A DNA stretch of 64,000 nt, from contig NZ_ABIZ01000001.1 of the NCBI RefSeq assembly GCF_000172155.1, positions 3,071,105 through 3,135,104 on the forward strand. The letters are read 5' to 3'. How positions within the stretch are numbered: the first letter of the stretch is position 1; every line of letters begins with the position of its first letter. This DNA is from Verrucomicrobium spinosum DSM 4136 = JCM 18804. Its GTDB lineage: Bacteria; Verrucomicrobiota; Verrucomicrobiia; Verrucomicrobiales; Verrucomicrobiaceae. The translations under genes were made by a program, and so were the position numbers. The notes below the pieces were generated by a model. It made no database searches. It was not told the origin of the DNA and saw only the letters and a program-made list of their open reading frames with translations. This document shows positions 34,102-45,300 of the stretch, piece by piece.

Positions 34102-35340
34102 ATGTCTTCGCAGCCCTCACTGAAAACGATTGCAGTCCTCGGCACTCTTGATTCAAAAGGCGATGAGCATGCCTATGTAGCGGGCATCATTCGCGACAAA
34201 GGTCACCGGGTCTTGTTGATTGACGTGGGTTCGCTGGAGCCACCCAAGGTGGCCCCCGACATCACCCGTGAAGAAGTGGCTGCGGCTGGGGGAGTGGATC
34301 TGCCAGCGCTACAATTGCGGCAGGATCGCGGAGAGAGTGTGACCGCGATGGCGGGAGCGGCGGCCAAGATGCTCTCAGGCTTGGTGAGTGCTGGGAAAAT
34401 CGACGGGGTTATTTCCCTGGGGGGAGGTGGTGGAACTGCTATTGGCACCGCCGCGATGCGGGCACTTCCGGTGGGCTTTCCCAAGGTGATGGTCAGCACC
34501 CTCGCGGCGGGGAATGTTGCTCCCTACGTTGGCACCAAGGATATTGTGATGTTCCCCAGCATTGTGGACGTGTCTGGCCTGAATCGCCTTTCCCGGGTTC
34601 TCCTGGCGCGAGCCGCGGGTGCCATCTGCGGCATGGTGGAGGTGGTGCCGCCTACAGCAGACGAGAAGCCTTTGATCGTGGCTTCCATGTTCGGCAATAC
34701 CACGCAGTGCGTGAGTGCGGCCAAGCATATCCTCGAAAAGGCGGGGTACGAGGTGCTGGTGTTTCACTCCACTGGCATGGGCGGGCGCATCATGGAATCG
34801 CTCATTGAGAGTGGTCTGGTGAGTGGTGTTCTTGACGTCACCACCACCGAGTGGGCGGACGAACTGGTGGGTGGTATTCTGGGCTCCGGTCCCACGCGCC
34901 TGGAGGCGGCTGGTAAAGCAGGCATCCCGGCGGTGGTGGCCCCTGGCTGTCTGGACATGGTGAACTTCGGCGAACCCGCCACCGTTCCGGCCAAATTCGC
35001 CGGACGCCTCTTCTACCAGCACAATCCCCAGGTCACGCTCATGCGCACGAATGCGGAGGAAAACGCGGAGTTGGGACGGATTCTCGCCGAGAAAGTGAAT
35101 GCCTATACGGCTCCTGCGACTCTGTTGCTTCCGTTGCGCGGGGTGAGTGTGATCAGCGCTGAAGGCGGATCTTTTTACCAACCTGACTCTGACCATGCCT
35201 TGTTTGAGGCGGTGCGGCATCATGCCCGCCCCGGTCTGCCTGTGCTGGAGGTGGACACCACGATCAATGATACCGCGTTTTCCGAAGCGGCTGCGGAAGC
35301 TCTTTTGAAGAATATTGCGGCGTCCAAGCAGGCTCCCTAA
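34102..35340 (+). CDS. Tm-1-like ATP-binding (UPF0261) protein
   Basis: The product has 412 residues. The start KTIAVLGTLDSKGDEHAYV and the glycine-rich GVISLGGGGGTAIGTAAM block are the signature of UPF0261/Tm-1-like ATP-binding proteins (PF06792). Later conserved segments are VSTLAAGNVAPYVGTKDI, FHSTGMGGRIMESLI and VVAPGCLDMVNFG. In tomato Tm-1 this domain is fused to a TIM-barrel domain of the same family as the gene at 13362, and in many bacteria the two are neighbours. The pair is separated here. The biochemical role in bacteria is not established. The gene stands alone between a terminator and a 220-base spacer. Confidence 0.9.
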   Translation: MSSQPSLKTIAVLGTLDSKGDEHAYVAGIIRDKGHRVLLIDVGSLEPPKVAPDITREEVAAAGGVDLPALQLRQDRGESVTAMAGAAAKMLSGLVSAGKIDGVISLGGGGGTAIGTAAMRALPVGFPKVMVSTLAAGNVAPYVGTKDIVMFPSIVDVSGLNRLSRVLLARAAGAICGMVEVVPPTADEKPLIVASMFGNTTQCVSAAKHILEKAGYEVLVFHSTGMGGRIMESLIESGLVSGVLDVTTTEWADELVGGILGSGPTRLEAAGKAGIPAVVAPGCLDMVNFGEPATVPAKFAGRLFYQHNPQVTLMRTNAEENAELGRILAEKVNAYTAPATLLLPLRGVSVISAEGGSFYQPDSDHALFEAVRHHARPGLPVLEVDTTINDTAFSEAAAEALLKNIAASKQAP

Positions 35341-35564
35341 AATTGCGCCTCCACTTGCATTGCATGGAATTATGGCGAAAAGACTGAAGGTTGATTTTCC
35401 AATTCGTGCAAAAACATCGGCGCCGTTGGACTTGTTTTTAGCGGAGTGTCTTCTGGCGCGACGGGGGCGTTGGCGCACTTGAAAATGTAACAGAGTTTTG
35501 CTTGCTGGTTGGTGAATGTTAACTGATGCATGGAGGAAAGTTGGCTAATTTCCCAAACTCCCCC

Positions 35565-36365
35565 ATGAATCCCAACTCGTCCCGATCTCCCAAGATCTTG
35601 CTGGCCGCGGCAGGCGGCATCGCTGCCGCAGGGCTGGCGATTTTTGCCGTCGAGTCCCAATCCGAAGTGGTACCCGCCCCACAGGTGCTGCAAGAGGCGG
35701 TGGTTCACGAAAACGGTCGTCAGATCATCATGCAAAGGTTGGACCGCGCCCCTGCGTCTTCGGTAGTGCCGGGGCCGCCGCAGGTGGTGGCCGTCGAGGG
35801 CGCCTCCCAGTTCGAGGAAGAGGTTTCTCCCAAGCCTCATCAGATGTTGTTCCTGTCATGTACGGTGTATGACCATCAGGTTTCTCTGGTCCGGTGGTCG
35901 ATTGAGGGAAGGTCGTACCGGGCCTATGTGAATGCGGATTTCAACGATGCGGCGGGCATTGGATCCTTCGAAACCACGGAGGCCGGCTACTCCCTGTTCA
36001 TGGCCCTAGGCAATGAAACTGCTGAAAGCCTCAGCCTGCACAATGCAGATCGTCAGGCGGCGGGTTATCCGATGATCGAGTTGCCCGCGTTCGCCTCGTT
36101 CCCGGCCGGGTATACGAGTTATCTTTTGGACGGACCAGCTGACCCGGCCCATGTCGAGGCGGACTGCCAAGGCATGGAGGCGTTGCTGGCGCATTTTGAC
36201 GCCAATAAAACGGCGCTCCAGCAGGCCCGGCAGCAACGTGAGGCTGATCGCCTGCAACGGGAGGCGTTTTTGAGGGACCATCCTCCGCAACCGCAAAACA
36301 CAGTGATCCAGTTCTGGCCGGTCAAGAGCCAGCGTTATCCCGTGGCACAGGGGGTGCAGCCATGA
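35565..36365 (+). CDS. Membrane-anchored protein of unknown function, coupled to the RHS gene
   Basis: The product has 266 residues from ATG 35565 (MNPNSSRSPK); the frame opens earlier at ATG 35526. An N-terminal hydrophobic segment (ILLAAAGGIAAAGLAIFAV) acts as anchor or signal. The next 55 residues are Pro/Val/Glu-rich. A central domain (MLFLSCTVYDHQVSLVRWSI through LPAFASFPAGYTSYLL) is beta-rich and unrecognised. The C-terminus is a charged helix rich in Gln/Arg (QQARQQREADRLQREAF). Its TGA stop overlaps the ATG of the RHS gene (ATGA), a sign of translational coupling and joint function, perhaps in export or anchoring of the RHS protein (inference). Confidence 0.75.
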   Translation: MNPNSSRSPKILLAAAGGIAAAGLAIFAVESQSEVVPAPQVLQEAVVHENGRQIIMQRLDRAPASSVVPGPPQVVAVEGASQFEEEVSPKPHQMLFLSCTVYDHQVSLVRWSIEGRSYRAYVNADFNDAAGIGSFETTEAGYSLFMALGNETAESLSLHNADRQAAGYPMIELPAFASFPAGYTSYLLDGPADPAHVEADCQGMEALLAHFDANKTALQQARQQREADRLQREAFLRDHPPQPQNTVIQFWPVKSQRYPVAQGVQP

Positions 36366-39300
36366 GGAGGCTGCTTGCGGTTCTGGTAGCGTTGCTGTGC
36401 GCCCCGGTGTTGTCTGCTCCCACGGCCAGCGACCCCAATGAAGGGTTGCAACTCACCCAAGAAAGCACCGGTGTGTACAACCTCTCCTGGTGGGGCCGGA
36501 GCGGCTGGACCTACTTCATCCAGCAATCTGACGATCTCGTGAACTGGCATTATGTGCCGGTGGTCGAGGCAGGCGGCGGGGAAGTCATCAGCTGGGGGTT
36601 CAGCAGCACGGCAGAGCGGCAGTTTTTCCGGCTGCGGCTTTCCGATGCTCCGGCAGGCGGAGATCCGGAGGTGGCTGATTTCGATGGCGACGGGATGGGC
36701 AATGCCCAAGAGCTCGCCGCAGGAGGGGATCCTCTGAACTACTATCGCCAGGGAAGCGCAACGGTGGTCCCGGTTCTGGAGCAACTCGCGGGTGACAATC
36801 AATATGCCCCGACAGGGCAATTCACAGGAAGTCCCCTGGTGGTCAGGGTCAGGGATGCTGGTACGGGCGCGGCGCTGGTGAACGCACCGGTGACTTTTGC
36901 CGTGGGAACTGGCGGCGGGAAGTTGGCGGCAACCAACCTGGGCAGTCCATCACTGTCGGATTCTCTCCTGATTCAGACAGACGCGTCCGGCAACGCCCGG
37001 GTGTACTTCCAGCAGCCTGCCAGTCCGCAGCCGTTTGGAACGGTATCGGCGGTGACGGGACCGGCGACTCCTGTTGCGTTCCAAGTCTCCAGCACCCCCT
37101 TGACCCTGACACCTTTGGCGGTGGCTGCCACCGTTCCTGCGGGCACTGAAGCTGCCCGCCCGCTGCGACTGGTCAATCACAGCGAACAAGGGGTGAGTTA
37201 TGCCCTGTCACTAGAGAACACCGTCGTGCCTGGAGACGGCCAGATTTACGACTGGCTGGACTCGGACATACCGCAGGGGCCGCCCTACAGCTGGACGGAC
37301 ATCAGTGCCACGGGAACCCTGCTCTCCGCGGTCTCGGACGCTGACGATGACTTTGAGGCAGTGCCGTTGTCTTTTGAATTCCCATTTTACGGCACGTTTT
37401 ACGATGAGATTTTTGTGAGTTCCAACGGCTATCTCACGCTGGGTGAGGGTTCTGATGCCTATGGCAACGCCTCCCTGCCGGGCGGCAGTGTCCCGGGCGG
37501 CCTGATTGCGGCGTTCTTCGATGACTTAAACCCCGGAGAGACAGGCGACATCTATTTCCTCGATCAGGGCGACAGGTGCATCGTCCAGTTCGAAGGAGTC
37601 GGACTTGTGGATGGCAGCGGCACGGTGACGTTTCAGATCGTCCTGCATGAAAACGGCAGGATCGAGTACTTCTACAAGACCCTGACTGGAACGTTGGACA
37701 GTGCCACGGTGGGCATTCAGAACCCCTCGCGGGACATCGGGGTCACGGTGGCGCACGACGCCCCGTATTTGAAGAATCAACTCGCGGTCCAGATCGTTCC
37801 CGAAGTCCGCTGGTTCGGAGTCACCCCGCTTTCAGGCACGCTCGCAGCAGGCCAGGGGGTCGATTTGGAGGTGGTCTTCAAGGCCACCTTGCTGACTTCC
37901 GGTCTCCTGGAGGGGGGCTTGACCGTCGATCACGATCATCCCGACCAGGCTGGGATTGAGGCTGCGGTGACGATGAGGGTGAATCCCGGGGCGCCATCGG
38001 TAGTGCTGGTCGAGCCGGTCGCTCCCACGGTGGCACTGCAATGGCAGACGCTGGCTCTCAAGGCGGAAGCGGAGGACGAGAGCGGTATCATCACGAGGGT
38101 GGAGTTTTATGCCGGTACGACCAAGGTGGGCGAGGACAGCACCGCCCCCTACCAGTTGAACTGGAGCAACCTGCCCGTCGGCACATTCCAGCTCACGGCT
38201 CGCGCTTATGATGATCTGGGTACGCCGGGAGATTCCCAGGCGGTGACCTTACAAGTGTTGGCAGACACGGACCGCGATGGTCTGGCCGACGCATGGGAGC
38301 TGCAGCATTTTGGAGACCTCGTCCACAATGGCGGGGGGGATGAGGACGAAGATCAGAGATCCAATCTCGACGAATACCTTCAAGGTACATCCCCGAGGGA
38401 CTTTTTCAATGGCGACACCCCGAGAGTGTTGTTGGTAAGTGGAAACAACCAGACCGGAGGGGTGGGGGGCGCCCTGGCTGCCCCGCTGGTCATCAAGGTG
38501 ACCACGGCAGCCGGGGTGCCCATTGCCGGGGCTCCCGTACGCTACGCGGTGGGAGATGGCAATGGGTCGGTGCTGGGGGCGTCGGGGATTCCGGCCATTT
38601 ATTCGACCACGACGGATGGGCAGGGCGTGGCCCAGGCGGTTTTCCTGCCTGGAACTAACCCTCTCAATCGGATCATTGCTGGCGTGCTCAGTCAACCGCC
38701 TGTCACGGTGTCATTCTCCGCCTACACTTCATCGGGCCTTGCAGGAGGCGGAGGATATGGGGACCCCAATGCCGCGCCCAGTGCTGGAGGGGGGGGCGAT
38801 GCTCCCGACTTGGACCTGGATCCCACGGATCCCCGGGTCTCAACGCTGACCCTGACGTCTACTGATCGGCTCAACGGCATGACGGAGTGGGATGAAAGTT
38901 TCGATCCCACGAAACTGACCATCGAATGGAACACCGTTGTTCCTGGATTGCAATACATCCTGGAGCGGAAGGTGAGCGATGGTCCATGGCAATTCGTTCA
39001 ACTGGTCTCGGGGTCAGGGACGCTGAGCGTGGCCCAAACGGGGCTGGAGGGCGATACCCGATATCACTACCGCCTATTCACTGTGGTCTCGTTGAATGGC
39101 CAGACCTTTGCAACAGAACCGTCGTCTGTGGCCGCTTATGAACCCCCGCTGTTGAGATCTCTCGATGCCAAGAAAAAGATCGCCTTTGCGATTAATCCTG
39201 GCATTCGTGACTATGCATACGGGGACTCGGGCTGGGTGCCGAGGCACTACCTCCGTGAAACTGTGACTTGGAACATCTCCGTGGTCAGAGATTTGTGGGG

Positions 39301-42300
39301 AGTGAGCGAAAGTGGCACTTCGGCGATCTCGGTGGATCTGTTCATTGATGAATTTAACGATTTAAACTACGACCTTTCTTACGAGGGTTCGAGTTCCACA
39401 TCGACTTACGAGTACGACATCTTTGGCAACTATTCCTCTGATTCCTACTCGGCCACCGTTGACCCGGATACAGGTAATTGGACTGGCCGAAGGAGTATCA
39501 GTGTGGATTCTGCGGGGCAACGTCATGACGTGCCATATACGGAATTTAGCATTGAAAGGATCAACCCGACGACGCTTCAAGGCAGTTACCATCTTGATTC
39601 TGGCAGCTGGACGGCGACATTAAGTGATGAGTATCCCGTTGCCACATTCATCTCTGATACGCACAATCTGTTGGGTGACTATCCGCAGGAGTGGGACCGA
39701 ATTCCACTGATTTTGGAGTTCTTCAACGCGCATTATCAACAGTCACTTACTAGCGGTCGCAACCTGCACAGAGAACACAGTTATTACGGTGCAGGCAAAG
39801 TTAAGTACAAACTCTCGGCATTTCCCGCTTCAGGGCGTACGGTCAAATGGATGGAGGTGTATGTTGAAGAAGAAAGTGCAGAACCCGAGGAGGAGCGCAC
39901 TTTTGTTCAGAACATAAGGAGCTGGACCATCAACTCCTCGTCTGCGTCGGAGAGTCCCGAGTACGAGCTGGACGGCACTGTGAAATCAAAAAATGGCCAT
40001 TTTGAGCTGCGGTTCCTGCCCCGCCTTGAAATTGGAAACGGCGGCTGGGGCGGCCTTGATGAAGATGAATTGGAGCACCCTGTCAGAGTCGGGAAAGGGG
40101 AGGACGGGGCATTGATTTTCCACTTGGAAAGAATGGTGTATGACGGCTACAGCCATGTGGTCAACTGGAGCGGCGATGATGACATCGAGATCCATGCTTA
40201 CCACCGCGCGAGCGGGCAGTGGGTGAAACTCTCCCGTGGTCAGGTGATGACTTACGAGGAATATGGCATGACTTTTCGGGTCTACGTCGGAGAAAATGCC
40301 GTGGATGGAGACCGCATTGATTTTTCAATCACCTTCAAGGCCCCGGATGGTACCACCTTGAACACGGAGGCGGCCGCCTTTGAGTTTCAACCTCGCCGCA
40401 GCCTGAGTGTGCCGGTGGATGAGTCGGCAGGAGCCAGGTATCGTAAGATCGCGCTCAACGGCCGCCCCCTCCCTGATGGCAAACCTCAAACGGCCAGCGA
40501 AGATGACCAGCAGGCGGAGGAGACCTTTGTGGACGCGCTGACCCTCGGGCTGCGCTACAGTTCCACGGACGCCTATGTGCCTACGCCCGGAACCGAACTG
40601 CCCCTCGAAATCCGGCGGGATTTTCAAACGGAGATCTGGACGACACGCAGCGGTCTGCGGCCGCATGAACGAGTGGACCGCCCATTTGGCGCGGCCTGGG
40701 GCAGCAACCTGGTGTCCGCAGTGCGGATCGTCGAAAGTCCCGGGAACAACTCCAGCACCAACCCTGAGCCCAACTATGCCTATGTGACCGACGAAAACGG
40801 CTCCACCTTCCGGTTTGCCATCTACCAGGAAACCGTCGGTGGGGTGTCGTTCACCAGGTTCTTCCCGATGCCGACCGGGCGGCACGAAAAGGCGGCTTAC
40901 CTGGCCAGTCTGGCGTTTGAGGACGATCGGCTCGTCTTCAGGAAGAAGTTTGGTTCGGTGCTGCGGTTTGAAGCCACCAGCCTCCTCCATGAAGTGGCGC
41001 AGGACCGGCTTGCGGGTCATGGCGCGAAGGAGAAGACCACCTACTACCGCCTGGCCACGGTCACCGACCGGCTCGGGCAGTCCCTCTCTTATGACTATGA
41101 GACCCTGGAGACTCTGGTGCCGAAGGTCATCAGTGTGGACGGTCGCGCCGATCAGGCCCTCTTCATCCAGCAGAATGCCAACGGCCTGGTGACAGCCATC
41201 TGGGACCCCAACTGGAACAAGACCCAGTACAGCTACGTTCATGACAACACCAGGAATGTCTGGCTCCTGCAAAAAATCACTGCGCCTGATGGGGCGGAGA
41301 CGCAGTTCACCTACGACTTTGCGCAAGAGGCCGATCTTACGCCAAGGTTGCCGGAAATCACTGACCCAGGCACAGTGCACATCCACTGCGACCTGGCCTC
41401 GGTGCAGGACCCCAATGGGAAGGTGTATGGCTTCGAGTACCGGTACAACCATGACGGGACCAACACCGGTCGAGGGAAATACAATTTCAAGTGGGACAGC
41501 GACAACCCCGAGCTCGCCGGGTACTACGCCACCACAGGCCATCCGCGCCAGGTGAAGAAGGTCACCTTGCCTGACGGGGCAGGTTTGACCGAGTTCGAGG
41601 ACTTTTCGAAGGTCAAGATCGAACGAGACCCCCAGGGCAAAGCCCGGCTGACGGCAGACAGCTTGCGCAAAACCCGCGTGATCGACGCGGAGGGCCACGC
41701 CCGCACCTACCAGTGGTCCGATGGGGTGGTCCATGAGGTGGACACCTTCCGGGAATACTTCCCCTCCCAGGACGTCAGCGACCCCAAGATTGTCTATTTC
41801 ACGACCATGGCTGTGACCCACGAAGGTTACGGCACGGAGACCTTCCAGTTTTCTGAGGAAGCAGGTATGGCGCTGAACAGCAGCACGGACCTTTCTGGCA
41901 ATACGACGACCTTTGCTTTTGGTGATGCCTGGGCGGCCCCGGTAAAGTACAGGCAGATTCTGCCGCTCAGCACCGGGTTGAACGGGTTCTATGAAGATCC
42001 TACCTCCCAGACCAATGCGCTGGGCAAAACCAGGTCCTTCAGCTACGACAGCCGCCGGATCATGACCCAGGTGGTGGATGAAGAGGGGCAGCGGACGGTC
42101 TATGATACGGATGCCCTCGGTCGGCGGACCCAGGAGTCCGTTTATTCCAGCACCAACACCCTGGTGCAGCAGACCGCCTTCGAGTATGGAGACAGCCAGT
42201 TCCCCGGATTCATCACTCGAAAGACCGTGAAGTCTCTGGCAGGAGATCCTGCGTGGGCCGGAGACCTTGTTACTGAGTATGTTCCTGATGGCGCAGGCCG

Positions 42301-45300
42301 GGTGGCGCAGGAAATCGTGGCCCCGAGCGGCCTGGCTCTGACCACGACCACCACCTACCTGCCCAATGGCAGCAAGCGATCGGTGACCAATCCACGCGGG
42401 CATACGACGTGGTTCCACTATGACAAACGCAACCGGCTCATCGGGGTGGAGAACCCGGATGCCACGGAAAAGGAAATCGCCTACGACAGCCGGGGCAACA
42501 AGGTCCGGGAGGAGGACGAGAATGGCCATGCCACCTTGTTTGAGTACGATGGCTTGAACCGCGTCATCAGGCAGGCTCGTGACATGAACGGCAATGGCGT
42601 GATTGACGCCCCGGATCTGGTCACCCAGCAAGCCTACAACGCTGTCGGCTCGGTGACGACCTCCACCGACTCACGTGCCAAGGTCACCACCTATGTGTAT
42701 GACGGGCTGCAACGGCTCAAGGAGCAGCATGCCCCCATGAGCGCCACCACGCTCTTTCAGTACGGAGCCAACAGCGGTGGCAGCGTCTTTGACTCCACGC
42801 CCTTCAAACCCACGCGCAGCGAAGACCCCAGGGGATATGTCACCGGTGTCACCTACGACGCCCTCTACCGGGCGGTCGAGACGCGGACAGGTTATGGCCC
42901 GGGCGCGGTGGCGATTACGACGACGGACTACGATGACGTGGGCAATGCCATCGAGGTGACCGATCCGCTCGGCAAGCACATGTCGACCGAGTACGATGCG
43001 CTCAACCGGCCGGCGCAGGTGACCTTCGATGACGCCACCTTCCAGAAGTCGTTCTACACTTCCACAGGTCTCAAATGGAAAGCCCAGGATGAGCTGGGAA
43101 GGACCACCGCGACGGAGTATGACCGGGCTGCCAGAGCGGTGAAGGTGACCCTGCCTCCAGTGTTCAACACCGCCACCGGCCTTACAGAGTCGCCCGTCGT
43201 GCGGACCGAGTACGATGAAGCAGGCAATGTGTCCGCCACCATCAACGCCCTGGGGCGGCGCTGGGAGTATGAATACGACAATCGCAATCGGAAGGTGTCC
43301 GAAAAGCATCCAGAGGTGTGGGATGCGGAAACGGCTGCTTACGTCCACCCTACCATTGAGACCGACTATGACGACGTGGGGAATGTCGTCCAGGTCGTGG
43401 ATGCCCGCGGTTACCCTGCGAACAACACCTACGATGAGGCCAACCGGATGCTCACCCACAAAGGGCCGCTGGTGACCAAACCAGACAACACTACCGCACG
43501 TCCTGTCACCGTCACCACCTATGACAAGAGCGGTCATGTGCTCACGGTCACAGACCCCAACGGCAAGGTCACCACCAACACCTATGACGACCTCGGGCGG
43601 CTGGAGACCACCACCGATGCGGAAGGCATGGTCGTGACCAACGAATATGACAAGGTCGGCAACCGTACGGCGGTGATCGATGGCAAGAACCAGCGCACTG
43701 AGTTTGAATACGATGGGCTCAACCGCAACACGGTCATCCGTGATGCCTTGAACCGGGAGACGGTGTTCGTTTACAACAACGTCAACAAGACCGCCCGGGT
43801 GGATGCCATGGGCCAGCGCACGGAGTACGGCTACGATGACCGTCACCGGCTGGAGACGGTCACCTACGTGGGACGCACGGCCGACAACCGGAGCTATGAC
43901 TACGACGCGGTGGGCAACCTCCTTGGAGTCTCCGAACCCGGCAAAGCTGGCAAGGCTGACGTGGCCTACACCTATGATGCACTCAATCGTCCGCAGAGCG
44001 AAACTTCCGGCGGGGTGACCCACCAGTACCGCTATGACCTGGCAAGTAACCGCACCCTGGTAACCTACGGGGGCACAGGCCGGGAGATTGTGAGCACCTA
44101 TGACGCGCTCAACCGGCTGGCCACGATGACGGAAAATGGCCGGATCACCAGTTATGCCTACAATGCAGTCGGGGCGGTGTCCATCCGCAGCCTGCCCAAT
44201 GGCGATGCCACCACCACCCTCTACGATGCGCTCAATCGGGCGACCCAGATCCAGGGGATGACCGCTGCGTCCGGCCTGCTCTACACGCAGACCATGAAGC
44301 ACGACCTGGTGGGCAATGTGGCCCAGGTCTCGGAAGTCTATCCCTCCGGTCTGGCCAATCGCACGGTGGTCAACACTTACGACGACGTCTATCGCCTCGT
44401 GACCGAGTCCACGACCACGGCAGGCAGTGGAACCGTGAGCGTGACCTATGGGTACGATGACGCCAACAACCGCTCGCAGAAGATCGTGACGGGCGGCCCT
44501 ACCCCAGGTACCACGGATTACTCGTACAATAGCATCAACCAGCTCACCGGGTGGACAGACGGCACAAGTACCGTCAGCTACACTTATGACCTCAACGGCA
44601 ACCGGGCATCCCGTACCCAGGGGGCGAACGGCGATGCCCTGGCTTGGGACTATGAGAACCGCTTGGTGAGCTTTGACAAGAACACGGGAGAAGGGCAGGG
44701 GCTCTACTCCTTTGTGTACGACTACCGCACCCGGCGGATCGAGACGGTCAAGGATGCGGTGCCAGCGACGAAGTTTGTGTTCAGCGGTGGCACCTCGGTG
44801 CAGGAGTTCGATGGCGGCGTGCTCTCCGCAGAGTTGGTTCGCGGCAGCGACATTGGCGGCGGTGTGGGCGGGTTATTGTACTCCCTGCGGTCTGGGACGC
44901 CCAGCTACACGCACTACAACGCCCGTGGCGACGTAGTGGCCAAGACCGACGGCGTGGGAGCCCTGACCTATCAGGCCGCCTACGAAGCCTGGGGCGAGAT
45001 CAAGGCGGAGTCCGGCAGTACCCAAGACCGCCAGAAGAGCAACAGCAAGGACCGGGATGTGCCGGGGTATGCCAATGAAGGGTTCCGGTACCGGGATCTG
45101 GAGACAGGAGTGTTCCTGTCAAAGGACCCTGCGGGGTTTGTGGACGGCCCCAACGTTTATGCTTACGTCCGGCAGAATCCTTGGACGAGCTTCGATCCAG
45201 ATGGATTGTTCCTGAAGTACCTCGTCGACAAATTTGACGAGCATGTCGCGGAGCCTTTCGCCGACAAGGTGTCAAGTCTGTTGTCCGACGAGACTTGTGT

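Noticed and set aside
40325-44302. Two long minus-strand ORFs (768 and 543 codons) under the RHS gene
   Set aside because: They mirror the YD-repeat codons of the RHS protein and show no independent features.
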